A DNA stretch of 64,000 nt from an uncultured Lachnospiraceae bacterium (GCA_947367855.1 CANBFE010000004.1:124001-188000); one strand, 5' to 3'. Shown: positions 23,513 to 32,353, counted from the stretch's first letter. Translations and numbers: made by a program. Notes: generated from the letters alone by a model not told the origin.

Positions 23513-24441
23513 TTATAGTCTGGAGGCAAATTTGCTTCGGTCTGCAGCGGGAACTTTTATGGCTTCCATTGCCTGTTCGGCTGTCCATTTCATAGTATCC
23601 ATCAAATTTATGATGGAGGAGAGTATGGCATTATCGGAACCTTTCGCCATGCCTTGTTCTAATCCCTGCGCCATGCCGTCGGCAATGGCTTTTGCATAGG
23701 CCTTTGCGCTTGCCTCTTCCAACATTTGGTCGATTTCATCTTTCATCAGTTCTCTCAATGCTTCACACATACCAGACTTCCTCCTTATTTCCTGATATAA
23801 TCCTGCATTTGCGGAGACACTTACCTGCAGGACTGCATCTATGTTGTTGCGCTCGCCCGGTTTTGTGAGTTGTATGGTCTGTGCAAGAAATGTGCGTACA
23901 TCCTCTTCCCGGGCATTTTTTGAAAGGATTCGCAGACTGCTGTGTTTTTCTTGGTTTAGCCGGCCGGTTACCACGATTTGTGTGTGAAAGAGTGTATTTC
24001 CACAGACATAATAAATTCCCGGATAGCGTTCTTCCAGAGAATTGCCGGATTTATGAAAGCGTCGAACAGTTCTCTTGGATAACTTTCGCGGAAAATGGAT
24101 ACCGTCAGTTCTTCCGCGGGAATCTGATTTACAGTGTCTCCCAGCCCTTTATACAGGCAGGCATACCCGATTGTCTTATAATAGTCGTCAATGGACAGAG
24201 CGTCATCCGGACTTTTGTATTCTATTACATTATATTTTTTGAAAATTCTCCCGATTTCATTCTCTATCTGTATATCTGACAGCTTTTTTATGATCAGCAG
24301 ATCCATCTGGAGCGGCTCTTTGCTGAGATTATACTCGCGCAGAAATTCAAGGATGTCTTTATTAGAGAGTAGTTCAAGCTCCGCAGCCCCGTAGAAGCCC
24401 GGGTGCCATTGGATGGCTGTCTTTTCTAGTTGGCATGCCAT
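23513..24441 (-). pseudogene. Frameshifted Rpn-type PD-(D/E)XK nuclease gene
   Basis: ATG 24441 has a perfect GGAGGTAACG upstream. The first 130 residues give a PD-(D/E)XK core (LQMDLLIIKK, then NVIEYKSPDD) typical of Rpn recombination-promoting nucleases or transposase-related proteins. Near 24055 the reading switches frame. The continuing frame reads HKSGNSLEERYPGIYYVCGN and then runs on from 23974 to 23513, ending with GMAQGLEQGMAKGSDN, the usual Rpn tail. Loss of one base in an A/T run at 24055-24058 explains the break. The intact protein would have about 309 residues. The region is AT-rich and probably acquired. Confidence 0.75.
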
Positions 24442-24551
24442 AGGCGTTACCTCCGATTCCTCATCTGATTTGATTTGTTGTTACCGTGAGATTAGCCTGG
24501 GCTGAATCCTTTATCTGCCTGTGATTTTTGCTGCTTTATGTCTTTACCATC

Positions 24552-24580
24552 AGTATATAGGAAATCCTTTTACAAGGCAA
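24552..24580 (-). promoter_or_regulatory. Promoter of the Rpn-type pseudogene
   Basis: On the minus strand TTGCCT (24575-24580) and TATACT (24552-24557) are 17 bases apart, about 110 bp upstream of the start codon. Confidence 0.5.
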
Positions 24581-24616
24581 GTATGGATTGTGGTTTTCGT
24601 GTATTGCACGAAAGAG

Positions 24617-26110
24617 TCATTTACGCCTGACTGCTTTCTCCATGGGCAGTCCTGTGCAGTAGTCCAGCTGCCTGGGCTCGTATTCCTCGTTTTCGCGCTG
24701 CCTGGTGTAGCCTGTACAGCGCCAGGTGGGCTCTTCCAGGTTTTTCCGCCAGGGCCTGTGCTCCCACTGATATCCCCGGAAGGGATCTCTGGTGGTGTTC
24801 ATCCATTCCAGAAGCAGTTTGTGCAGACGGACTTTTTCTTCATCACAGGATTCGTCCTCAATCAGATTTCTCATTTCGTAGGGATCTTCCTGTGTATCGT
24901 AAAATTCATCCACCGGATCCAGCAGATGCACGGCCAGCTTATAGCGTCCGTCGTAAATGGCCCGCATCATCTGCAGACCGCCGAAGCCGTCGTGATCGAT
25001 TTCATATCTGGTAAATTCCGTAATAATGTAGTCGTTTGTCTGTATTTCCGGATGATATACCTCCTGAAGAAGACTTTTTCCCTCAAAACATTTGGGAATG
25101 GGGATGCCCATGTATTCCAGAACCATGGCGGGAAGGTTGATGTGGCTCACCGGGTGTTCATCCACCACGCCTTCGGGAACTCCGGGGCCTGCAATCAGCA
25201 GAGGAATCCGGGCGATTTCATTATATATTACAGGTCCCTTGGCGTGCAGACAGTGGCTTTCCATGCCGTCGCCGTGATCCGAGGTATAGATAACCATTGC
25301 CTCCGGGGCATATGTTTTGATACAGTCCAGTACCCGTCCCAGTTCGGAGTCCGCAAAGGCATTGCAGCCCAGGAATCCGGATACATGGATTTTCACAGCA
25401 TCCCGGTCTGTTTCCCGGTTTTTGCCGGCCCAGTATTTCTGGTAGTTTGGTTTCCCTTCCAGTGTGTCCCACACGTTGGGGGCTTTGGGGAATTCGTAGC
25501 CTGCAAACATGGAGGCATAGGGTTCCGGGCAGAGACAGGGATCGTGGGGCTCATCCAGAGAGACAGTCAGGAAAAAATCTTCTTCCCCGTGTTTCTGTAA
25601 AAAGTCCAGAGCCCGGTTTACGCAGCGGTGGCCGAAGGTAAAGTCCGCAGAAATGTTTTTTCCGCTTGTGGCGCTGTCCCGGGAGGTCACACGCTCTTCA
25701 TCTGTCAGTTCTTCCAGGTAGCAGCGCATGTCATACCAATATTCCGGATCCCATCCTTCCGGGCAGGCGCCCAGGCCGAAGTAGTCTCCTCCGTCCAGAT
25801 GCCATTTCCCTATGTAGGCCGTGCGGATGCCGTTGTCTGTAAGGCGCTGCCCAATGGTCTTTACATTGGCGCCCAGGGGGATGCAGTTTGAAAAGCTGCC
25901 GTTGGAATGGGGGTAGGTGCCGGTGAACAGGGCCGAGCGGGCAGGGCCGCAGACCGGCTGGCAGGTGTAGGCGTTCTGGTAGCGGATGCCGTTTTCCGCC
26001 AGACGGTCCAGATTTGGCGTGTGCATGTCCGGATTGCCGTAGCATCCTACCATATCCTGCCGCGTAGCGTCTGTCATCAGCAGGATAATCTGTTTTCTGG
26101 AATGAGTCAT
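24617..26110 (-). CDS. Type I (formylglycine) sulfatase
   Basis: The protein has 497 residues with GGAGG upstream. The sulfatase signature CGPAR at residues 54-58 (with ALFTGTYP after it) provides Cys54, which would be converted to formylglycine by an anaerobic maturase. The metal site is seen in LLMTDATRQDM and YTSDHGDGMESH, and further sulfatase blocks in IGKWHLDGG and SLDEPHDP. There is no signal peptide, so it is probably cytosolic and acts on imported sulfated sugars or similar compounds. No anSME maturase or transporter is adjacent. It has its own promoter. Confidence 0.9.
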   Translation of the reverse strand: MTHSRKQIILLMTDATRQDMVGCYGNPDMHTPNLDRLAENGIRYQNAYTCQPVCGPARSALFTGTYPHSNGSFSNCIPLGANVKTIGQRLTDNGIRTAYIGKWHLDGGDYFGLGACPEGWDPEYWYDMRCYLEELTDEERVTSRDSATSGKNISADFTFGHRCVNRALDFLQKHGEEDFFLTVSLDEPHDPCLCPEPYASMFAGYEFPKAPNVWDTLEGKPNYQKYWAGKNRETDRDAVKIHVSGFLGCNAFADSELGRVLDCIKTYAPEAMVIYTSDHGDGMESHCLHAKGPVIYNEIARIPLLIAGPGVPEGVVDEHPVSHINLPAMVLEYMGIPIPKCFEGKSLLQEVYHPEIQTNDYIITEFTRYEIDHDGFGGLQMMRAIYDGRYKLAVHLLDPVDEFYDTQEDPYEMRNLIEDESCDEEKVRLHKLLLEWMNTTRDPFRGYQWEHRPWRKNLEEPTWRCTGYTRQRENEEYEPRQLDYCTGLPMEKAVRRK

Positions 26111-26150
26111 CAGGTAGTCCTCCTTGCTTTTATCAGTTTATTTTATGTAT

Positions 26151-26179
26151 AGTATAAAGTGTTATATGGAACAAGTCAA
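26151..26179 (-). promoter_or_regulatory. Promoter of the sulfatase gene
   Basis: On the minus strand TTGACT (26174-26179) and TATACT (26151-26156) are 17 bases apart, about 40 bp upstream of the start codon. Confidence 0.7.
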
Positions 26180-26208
26180 TAAAATAAGTAAGCGGATAAA
26201 ATATGGGA

Positions 26209-26251
26209 AAGTGATAGGAAAAAGTGAAAAAGTGAAAAAGTGCAAGAAATG
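26209..26251 (+). repeat. Short GAAAAAGT tandem repeat
   Basis: Three consecutive 8-base GAAAAAGT units occur around 26216-26242 between the sulfatase promoter and the AraC remnant. They may be low-complexity sequence only. Confidence 0.4.
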
Positions 26252-26267
26252 ACAGGGGAAAAGCCGG

Positions 26268-26438
26268 ATGAAAATTATAAGGGAATTCAAGGAAAAAACA
26301 GGTAAAGCGGTTCACGGGTATCAGATGGATATCAGAATCAACAAGGCAATCGCAATATTTTCTTTTTTTCCAGGTTGTTTAAGAAGAAGACCGGGTTTTC
26401 CCCTAAGGATTATCGTAATGCCTTTGTGGATAATCCTT
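26268..26438 (+). pseudogene. Remnant of an AraC-family regulator
   Basis: One frame from ATG 26268 reads FKEKTGKAVHGYQMDIRINK, the typical first part of an AraC HTH domain. A shifted frame then reads FFFSRLFKKKTGFSPKDYRN and ends AFVDNP at a TAG (26436), the typical AraC C-terminus. The second helix-turn-helix between them is mostly missing. It is therefore a decayed fragment with a deletion and a frame change. It faces away from the sulfatase gene and may be the former regulator of that gene. Confidence 0.65.
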
Positions 26439-26441
26439 AGG
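26398..26441. repeat. Perfect 15-bp inverted repeat
   Basis: CCCCTAAGGATTATC and GATAATCCTTAGGGG are exact reverse complements around a 14-base loop. They lie across the end of the AraC remnant and just downstream of the Sel1 gene, which ends at 26450 on the other strand. No T run follows on either strand. It may still stop or stabilise the Sel1 transcript. Confidence 0.7.
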
Positions 26442-26449
26442 GGCTGATT

Positions 26450-28801
26450 TTACTGTGCTTCCAGGCGCTGCAGGGCAGCCAGCGCGTAGGCATTTCCCTG
26501 TTCGGCTGACCGGGAATACCACTCCCTGGCTTTTTTCATGCTTTTCTGCATGCCGAAACCCTTTTCGCAGAAGCAGCCCAGATTGTACTGCGCACTGGCA
26601 TCCCCTCTTTTGGCTGCCTCTTTATACCATCTGGCGGCTTCCTGAGGACTCTGCTCCACGCCCCGTCCATAGGCGTAACAGACTCCCAGGTTGATCATGG
26701 CCTGGAGGGAACCCTGGGCGGCCGCGCGGTGGAACCAGGCAGCTGCCTTTTCGAAATCCTGGGAAACCAATTCTCCCCTGAAATAGCAGCGGCCTATGAT
26801 TTCCTGGGCATCAGCGTGGTTTTGCTCCGCTGCCGCGCCAAACCATTTCAGGGCCAGGCTCCCGTCCTGGTCTCTGCCTGTGCCGGAGCTGTAGCAGAGC
26901 CCCAGATTGTATTGGGCGTCTGCATGCCCCTGTTGGGCGGCTTTCTGGAACCAGTCCGCAGCCAGGTCTCTGTCCTGGGGAACCCCGGAGCCTGTGCTGT
27001 AACAGAGGGCCAGCTTATACTGGGAGCCTGCATGGCCCTGTTGGGCGGCTTTCCGGAACCAGTCCGCAGCCAGGTCGGGGTCCTGCTCTGTCCCCAGGCC
27101 TTGCTCACAGAAAAGGCCAAGCATGTACTGGGCCTGTTCGTCTTCCTGTTCCGCAGCCTTCTGGTACCACAGGAAGGATTGTCGGAAATCCTGTTTCACG
27201 CCCGTGCCGTTCTTGTAGAGCACGGCCAGGTTGTACTGTGCGTCCACATTGTCCTGCGCAGCAGCCTTTTCGTACCATTCTACGGCCTTTTGGTAGTCCT
27301 GTTCCACGCCTCTGCCGCTTTCATAATAGTAGGCTAAGCTGAACTGGGCTGAGTCATTTCCCTGTTCTGCGGATCTTTCAAAGCATTTGGCAGCCTGTTC
27401 GTAATCCTGGTCTGTTCCACAGCCTCTTTCGTAGAGTTTTCCCAGATGGTACAGGGCGTTCGGCTGATTCTGGTCTGCAGCCCTGCGGTACCATTCCAGA
27501 GCCTTGGCATAGTCCTGTTCCACGCCTTTTCCGTTTTCATAACACCATCCGAAGCTGTACTGGGAATCAGGGTCTCCCTGTCCGGCGGCCTTTCCGTGCC
27601 ATTCCGCAGCCTTTGCAAAATCCTGCTTTACGCCCTGGCCGTGCTCATAGGCAAAGCCCATGCTGTACTGGGCCAGAATGTGTCCCTGCACGGCAGCTTT
27701 CAGGTACCAGGCTATGGCCTTGATATCGTCCTGCTCCACGGCCAGGCCATTTTCATAGTGGTAACCAAGATTGTATTGCGCGCTGGCATCTCCCTGATCG
27801 GCAGCCTTCCGGAACCATTCCAGGGCCTTGGCATAATCTTGTTCCACACCCAGGCCGTTATGATAGCAGTAACCAAGACTGGACTGGCCGTCCGCATCTC
27901 CCTGATTCGCAGCCTTCCGGAACCATTCCACGGCCTTCTCATTGTTCACAGGAACGCCTCTTCCGTCGGCATGGCAGTTTCCCACTGCGTGTTGGGCTTT
28001 GGCGAAATTCTGCCTGGCGGCTTCCGAGAACCAGTAGTATGCCGCGTCATCATTCTGAGGGGTTCCAAGGCCGTATTCATAGCATACCCCAAGATTGTGC
28101 TGGGCGTTGGCGTAGCCTGCTGTCGCCGATTTTTGGTAATACTCCACGGCCTTTTCGGGGTCCTGCTCCACGCCGTGGCCGCTGCTATAGCACTGGCCCA
28201 GGTTAAACAGGGCCACTTCGTCCCCCTGTTCTGCAGCTTTCAGATACCATTCCACGGCTTTTTCCGAATTCTGGGGCACGCCTCTTCCCAGTTCATAACA
28301 GAGCCCAAGGCTGTTTTGAGCGTTGGGATGGCCCAGCTTTGCCGCCTTTTCGTACCAATAGGCAGCTTTGTCAAAATCCTGCTCAACCCCTGTGGCAAAG
28401 TAGTAGCAGTTTCCCAGATTACGGATGGCATCCACGTCGCCGCCCTCTGCCGCTTTTTGGTACCAGTAGACGGCTTTTTCCTTGTCCTGTTCTACGCCCT
28501 CTCCGTAGTCATAACAGAAGCCAAGGCTTCGCTGTGCGGCTGCATGGCCCTGTGCGGCTGCCTTTTGGTACCACTCTACAGCCCTGGCATAATCCCTGGC
28601 TACGTGCCAGCCGCGTTTATAGCAGTCTCCCAACCGGTCCTGGGCATCGGCGTTGCCGGCTTCTGCCGCTTTGCGGATGGAGGAGGTTCCGAAGGCCAGC
28701 AGTTCCTCCGCAAAGGCTTCTGCTGCTTCCTCTGTGTCATCAGGCGCACCGGGATGGGAAGCGACGGCATAAGGTTCGAATGGGCTTGGTAAATCAGACA
28801 T
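26450..28801 (-). CDS. Sel1-like repeat protein with 20 repeats
   Basis: The protein has 783 residues. ATG 28801 is chosen because AAAGGAG precedes it, with spacing of 5. After a 50-residue N-terminus (acidic, no signal peptide) there are 20 full 36-residue Sel1 repeats and one partial repeat. Each has the form KAAEQGDADAQYNLGxCY, then a GxGVEQD loop, then YxKAVEWYQ. It is predicted to be a cytosolic alpha-solenoid scaffold that binds other proteins. The DNA therefore has a 108-bp period. Partners are unknown; a small Cro/C1-type regulator is divergently encoded 490 bp away. Confidence 0.92.
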   Translation of the reverse strand: MSDLPSPFEPYAVASHPGAPDDTEEAAEAFAEELLAFGTSSIRKAAEAGNADAQDRLGDCYKRGWHVARDYARAVEWYQKAAAQGHAAAQRSLGFCYDYGEGVEQDKEKAVYWYQKAAEGGDVDAIRNLGNCYYFATGVEQDFDKAAYWYEKAAKLGHPNAQNSLGLCYELGRGVPQNSEKAVEWYLKAAEQGDEVALFNLGQCYSSGHGVEQDPEKAVEYYQKSATAGYANAQHNLGVCYEYGLGTPQNDDAAYYWFSEAARQNFAKAQHAVGNCHADGRGVPVNNEKAVEWFRKAANQGDADGQSSLGYCYHNGLGVEQDYAKALEWFRKAADQGDASAQYNLGYHYENGLAVEQDDIKAIAWYLKAAVQGHILAQYSMGFAYEHGQGVKQDFAKAAEWHGKAAGQGDPDSQYSFGWCYENGKGVEQDYAKALEWYRRAADQNQPNALYHLGKLYERGCGTDQDYEQAAKCFERSAEQGNDSAQFSLAYYYESGRGVEQDYQKAVEWYEKAAAQDNVDAQYNLAVLYKNGTGVKQDFRQSFLWYQKAAEQEDEQAQYMLGLFCEQGLGTEQDPDLAADWFRKAAQQGHAGSQYKLALCYSTGSGVPQDRDLAADWFQKAAQQGHADAQYNLGLCYSSGTGRDQDGSLALKWFGAAAEQNHADAQEIIGRCYFRGELVSQDFEKAAAWFHRAAAQGSLQAMINLGVCYAYGRGVEQSPQEAARWYKEAAKRGDASAQYNLGCFCEKGFGMQKSMKKAREWYSRSAEQGNAYALAALQRLEAQ

Positions 28802-28897
28802 TGTGACTCCTTTCTTCATTTAGGAAAATAGCGTATCCTAAATTTATAAAATATGTATATCTCATATTATATCATGGTTTTGCCGGATTTTCTTCCC

Positions 28898-28933
28898 AAA
28901 GTTCGTCTTATATGCATGTAAGGCGAACTTTTT
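28898..28933 (+). repeat. 36-bp palindrome, left copy
   Basis: AAAGTTCGTCTTATATGCAT, then GTAAGGCGAACTTTTT, forms a near-perfect hairpin centred on ATGCAT. The same sequence in reverse orientation lies at 29174-29209. Confidence 0.8.
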
Positions 28934-29173
28934 TTCATAACTCTGATTATTCTATACCTTTTATCAGTGCATTGCAAGATAGTGCAGCAAAATATAGCTT
29001 TTGCGTTTTGTGCAGATTTGCTGTTTCTGCCAGTTGTTATCAGGAAAAGTGTGTAATATTTTGGTGTTCTGCAGACGGAAAGCCGAAACGGCAGGAACTG
29101 GAATAATAGAAAGCGGAGCTGTAAATCAGGTGCCATTGTTAATATTTTGTGTCCGGTGCTGTATCAAATGTGG
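28934..29173. other. 240-bp non-coding insert between inverted palindromes
   Basis: The interval is AT-rich and has no ORF with a ribosome binding site. Together with the two inverted 36-bp palindromes it forms a 312-bp unit that looks like a small non-autonomous element. A clear target-site duplication is not visible. Confidence 0.45.
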
Positions 29174-29209
29174 AAAAAGTTCGCCTTACATGCATATAAG
29201 ACGAACTTT
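29174..29209 (-). repeat. 36-bp palindrome, right copy (inverted)
   Basis: AAAAAGTTCGCCTTACATGC, then ATATAAGACGAACTTT, is the exact reverse complement of the left copy over about 36 bases. It lies about 80 bp before the Cro/C1 regulator start. Confidence 0.8.
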
Positions 29210-29291
29210 TCAGACCAGAAAAAATACATTATATCGTATATTTATGCCGTTTTGTCAGAAACGGCAATGTCTGGCAGGGAGGAGGCAGGGC

Positions 29292-29507
29292 GTGATAGAT
29301 TATAAACCTTTCTGGGAGACCCTGAAACGGTCTGGAGAGACAACATACACGTTGGTTACCAGACACAGGATATCCAGTGCTACCATAGACAAGCTGCGGA
29401 AGAACAAGCCTGTAAACACCACCACCCTGGACGGGCTGTGTGGGATACTGGGGTGCACCCTGGGGGATATCGTGCGGTATGTGCCGGACGAAAGAGAGCC
29501 TGAATGA
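29292..29507 (+). CDS. Small Cro/C1-type helix-turn-helix regulator
   Basis: The protein has 71 residues from GTG 29292, with GGAGG upstream; the longer reading is rejected. It is a single XRE-type domain (FWETLKRSGETTYTLVTRHR, ISSATIDKLRKNKPVNTTTL, ILGCTLGDIVRYVPDE) of the short form common in Clostridia. There is no toxin-like partner immediately beside it. It may act on the palindromes upstream or on the divergent Sel1 gene. Confidence 0.85.
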   Translation: MIDYKPFWETLKRSGETTYTLVTRHRISSATIDKLRKNKPVNTTTLDGLCGILGCTLGDIVRYVPDEREPE

Positions 29508-29629
29508 CATTGACCATGAATCGGCTCTGAACAGTAACTTTCCTCTTGCTTTCTTCAGCCGTTTCCCGTACACTGTTATTAGAGTGTTCACAGGTGCATG
29601 GGGGCGGGCCATAGGGAATGGAGGTACGG

Positions 29630-30934
29630 ATGGCGGGCAAAACGGTCAGAGAGAGATTGGAAGGCAGGGAGCTGAAGATATTTTGTGTTTTTTCCATCGG
29701 AATGCTGTTGGCAGCGGGACTGGCAGGCATGGCAAAGGATGGGGAGGGCCCTCTGGAAGTGCTCCGGGGGCTGTGGACCATTGTGATTTCCCGGGACGCG
29801 CTGATCACGGACTATTTGGAGCTGGCCGGATATGGCGCTGCGTTTGCAAATGCTGCCCTGGTTATGGCCATGGGCATGGGACTGCTGTACCGGGAGGCTG
29901 TCCATTTCACGGGTCTTACCATGGCAGCGGTTTTTATCAATGTGGGCTATGGCCTCTGGGGAAAGAACCCGGTGAATATTTTGCCGATTTTACTGGGAGC
30001 GTCCATCTATGCCAAGATACATGGCTATCGGTTAAGCAGATATTTATATACGGCACTCTTCGGCACTTCTCTGGCGCCTCTGGTGACGGAGCTTGTTTTT
30101 CTGCTGCCTTTTGACAGGAGAATCAATCTTCTGGCAGCAGTGGGAACAGGAATCCTGATTGGTTTTATTCTGCCGGGGCTTTCTGCGCATACAGCGTCCA
30201 CCCACATGGGTTTTACTCTGTTTAACGTGGGATTCTCTGCAGGAATCCTGGCTTTTGTCATGGTGTGCATCCTGAAATCTTTCGGGTTGGAGTGTGAGTC
30301 CGTGCTGATCTGGGGGGAGGGAAGGCCGCTGTGGATCGGACTTGGCCTGTATGGATATTTTTTACTGACATTTTTGTATGGGCTGTATCTGAGTGGGGGA
30401 CAATTAAAGGGGATTTTAAAAATATGGAAACATCCCGGCAGGGCTGTTGCGGACTTTGTTCTTATGGAGGGAGTGGGAAACACTCTGATGAACATGGCCA
30501 TGGTGGGGGCTGTCTGTGAGACGTATATCTATCTGATAGGAGGGGACCTGTCGGGACCCGTGGTAGGCGCCATTTTGACGGCATTTGGCTTTGCGGCATT
30601 CGGAGCCCATGTAAAGAATTATCTGCCCCTGCTGTGCGGTGTGTTCCTGTCCACATTTTTAAACCGGTTCAGTCCTACTACCCCGGGGGTGCAGCTGGCG
30701 GCGATTTTTGCGGTTGGCCTGGCTCCCATTGCGGGACGGTTCGGTGTAATTGCCGGAATCTTTGCGGGTATGCTCCACACGGCCATCGCCATGTGCACAT
30801 CCCAGATGTACGGTGGACTGAACCTGTATAATAACGGCTTCAGCACGGGCTGGGTGGCTATGGTGATGGTGCCTGTGATGGACAGTATCCTGTTGGATTA
30901 TAAAAACAGAAAAAGGAAGGGAAAAAATGTTTGA
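29630..30934 (+). CDS. DUF1576 family membrane protein
   Basis: The protein has 434 residues. ATG 29630 has GGAGG five bases upstream; ATG 29618 is an alternative. It has about 11-12 transmembrane helices. Signature segments include FANAALVMAMGMGL, SAHTASTHMGFTLFNVGFSA, FAAFGAHVKNYLPLL and MYGGLNLYNNGFSTGWVAM. The two halves resemble each other (both contain G-x-x-L-YNxGFS-like loops), which suggests an internal duplication as in many transporters. The DUF1576 function is unknown. The next gene overlaps its stop, so they form an operon. Confidence 0.85.
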   Translation: MAGKTVRERLEGRELKIFCVFSIGMLLAAGLAGMAKDGEGPLEVLRGLWTIVISRDALITDYLELAGYGAAFANAALVMAMGMGLLYREAVHFTGLTMAAVFINVGYGLWGKNPVNILPILLGASIYAKIHGYRLSRYLYTALFGTSLAPLVTELVFLLPFDRRINLLAAVGTGILIGFILPGLSAHTASTHMGFTLFNVGFSAGILAFVMVCILKSFGLECESVLIWGEGRPLWIGLGLYGYFLLTFLYGLYLSGGQLKGILKIWKHPGRAVADFVLMEGVGNTLMNMAMVGAVCETYIYLIGGDLSGPVVGAILTAFGFAAFGAHVKNYLPLLCGVFLSTFLNRFSPTTPGVQLAAIFAVGLAPIAGRFGVIAGIFAGMLHTAIAMCTSQMYGGLNLYNNGFSTGWVAMVMVPVMDSILLDYKNRKRKGKNV

Positions 30935-31277
30935 CGAACAGAGAAAAGCGGCGAAAATCGTGGCGGAGCTGACTATGTTTTTTCTGTCGGTGGGAGCCGA
31001 TGACATCAGTTCCAGGATCAGAAAGAAAGACGGTCAGGGAATTCTTACCTTCCGGGCAAACTACAGGCCGGAGGAGGAAGACCGTCTGAAGGACCTGGAA
31101 TGCCTGAATGAGCAGCGAAACGACGGCATTGAGGATATCTACTGGGAACTGGCGGGATCCGGAAATTTCGGGGAAACCAGCCAGCTTCATCTTGTGGGAA
31201 TGATGGTGGACCGGGCAGAAGTTCGGATTGAGGACGGTTTTGTAAATCTGACATTATATAAGAAGAGCAGGGACTGA
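30927..31277 (+). CDS. Conserved small protein in DUF1576 operon
   Basis: The protein has 116 residues and starts within the end of the DUF1576 gene (8-bp overlap). No family is recognised. The sequence has an alpha/beta pattern: KIVAELTMFFLSVGADDISS, ILTFRANYRPEEEDRL, QLHLVGMMVDRAEVRIED and VNLTLYKKS. There is no signal peptide or transmembrane segment. The coupling suggests it works with the DUF1576 protein, perhaps as a cytoplasmic partner. Confidence 0.7.
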   Translation: MFDEQRKAAKIVAELTMFFLSVGADDISSRIRKKDGQGILTFRANYRPEEEDRLKDLECLNEQRNDGIEDIYWELAGSGNFGETSQLHLVGMMVDRAEVRIEDGFVNLTLYKKSRD

Positions 31278-31284
31278 ACTGACA

Positions 31285-32226
31285 ATGGCAAAGAGAGGAA
31301 AAATGGGACGCCTTGTGCTTCTGCTCCTGGCGGTTGTTCTGGTATACTTGGGCATCCGGCTTTATCCGGTGTGGAAGGCGGCAGTATATCTGGAGAAGCA
31401 GCTGGATATGGAACACTGCGCCTATGAAATGGAAGTGGTTCTGGACAGGGAGGTATTTCCGGAAGGTAGTGACAGGGCATTCAAAATTATGGCGGAGCTG
31501 ACAGGTCTGAAAGAAACGGATCTGTATAAGCTGACGATGAAAGGGGAAGTATGGGAGGATCTCATACACATTCTGGTTTTCCCCGGGGAAGCTTCAGCTC
31601 CGCTGGCTGAGCTTTATCTGGGAAATGACATTGCTGTCATAAATGAAACCATGCTTTATAATACCATCCGGGATAATCTGGTGGAAAAATATGCCCTGTT
31701 GGGGACGGTGATGCCCAGGCAGGAGGAAACCCTGTACATAACACTGGAACAGACAGAGCAGCTGTTTGGCCTGGATCTGGGAAAGGTGCGTGACTTCCGG
31801 TTGGACGGAATAAATACCGATATCGGGGCAGGCGGATATTTTCTTCTTCTGGCAGTTATGTCCAGAGAGAGGGGGACGGGGCCGGATTGCTTTACTCTGG
31901 CCACAGACCATGTGGAACTGGAATTTGAGATTCCGGGAGAAGGCGCAGTCTCATCCATGAAGATGGAGCTGCAGGTGCAGAATCCCTCCGAACTGGTGGA
32001 AAAGATGTCGTTTTTGACTTCCTGGATGGGTCTTCCCACAGGGAAGCAGTTGAATATGGTGAAAAGCTTTGCCTTTACCATGACGCCGGGCAGTGAGCGG
32101 ATTACGGTGCCCGGGGATTATGTAAATCAGAATGTGGTGGAGCTGCTGTCGAGGATTCGGGAATGGGTAGTCAGGCTTATGCGTGGGGAAGAGGAGGTTT
32201 TTGAGAATCTGAATCTGCTGCCTTGA
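31285..32226 (+). CDS. Unrecognised membrane-anchored extracytoplasmic protein
   Basis: The protein has 313 residues. ATG 31303, with AGAGGAAAA before it, is an equally good start. One N-terminal transmembrane helix (LVLLLLAVVLVYLGIRLY, residues 9-26) is followed by a long exported domain rich in beta strands and acidic residues. No catalytic motif is seen. It is 7 bp from the previous gene and probably the last gene of the DUF1576 operon. The stop codon overlaps the -35 box of the next promoter. Confidence 0.7.
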   Translation: MAKRGKMGRLVLLLLAVVLVYLGIRLYPVWKAAVYLEKQLDMEHCAYEMEVVLDREVFPEGSDRAFKIMAELTGLKETDLYKLTMKGEVWEDLIHILVFPGEASAPLAELYLGNDIAVINETMLYNTIRDNLVEKYALLGTVMPRQEETLYITLEQTEQLFGLDLGKVRDFRLDGINTDIGAGGYFLLLAVMSRERGTGPDCFTLATDHVELEFEIPGEGAVSSMKMELQVQNPSELVEKMSFLTSWMGLPTGKQLNMVKSFAFTMTPGSERITVPGDYVNQNVVELLSRIREWVVRLMRGEEEVFENLNLLP

Positions 32227-32250
32227 CAAATGGGAAAAATGTGTTATAGT
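32223..32250 (+). promoter_or_regulatory. Promoter of the metal-exporter operon
   Basis: TTGACA (32223-32228) and TATAGT (32245-32250) are 16 bases apart. The -35 box lies across the stop codon of the previous gene. Confidence 0.8.
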
Positions 32251-32253
32251 TCT

Positions 32254-32274
32254 AAATGCAAATGAGTTGCATTT
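32254..32274 (+). promoter_or_regulatory. Fur-family operator (palindrome)
   Basis: AAATGCAA-ATGAG-TTGCATTT is a perfect 8-5-8 palindrome of 21 bp at the predicted transcription start, and a further TTGCATTT half-like site follows. Its length and position fit a Fur/Zur/PerR-type repressor. The likely binder is the Fur-family protein encoded at 33218. Confidence 0.75.
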
Positions 32275-32353
32275 GCATTTGGGACTATTTTTATTTGCAG
32301 GCCCGTGATCCGGAAAGCTTCAGGATGGATATGCGGGGCAGGAGGAAAAGAAT

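Noticed and set aside
24521..25600. 359-codon open frame opposite the sulfatase
   Set aside because: The sulfatase on the other strand has full catalytic motifs and a promoter. This frame is a shadow.
27446..28792. 448-codon open frame opposite the Sel1 gene
   Set aside because: It arises from the repetitive Sel1 codons and has no ribosome site or family match.
26450..28801. 108-bp periodic DNA that could be read as a CRISPR or satellite array
   Set aside because: The period corresponds to 36-residue Sel1 repeats in one open frame. There are no constant repeats with unique spacers.
28912..29106. Small ORF between the inverted palindromes
   Set aside because: It starts inside a palindrome, has no ribosome site and an unlikely composition.
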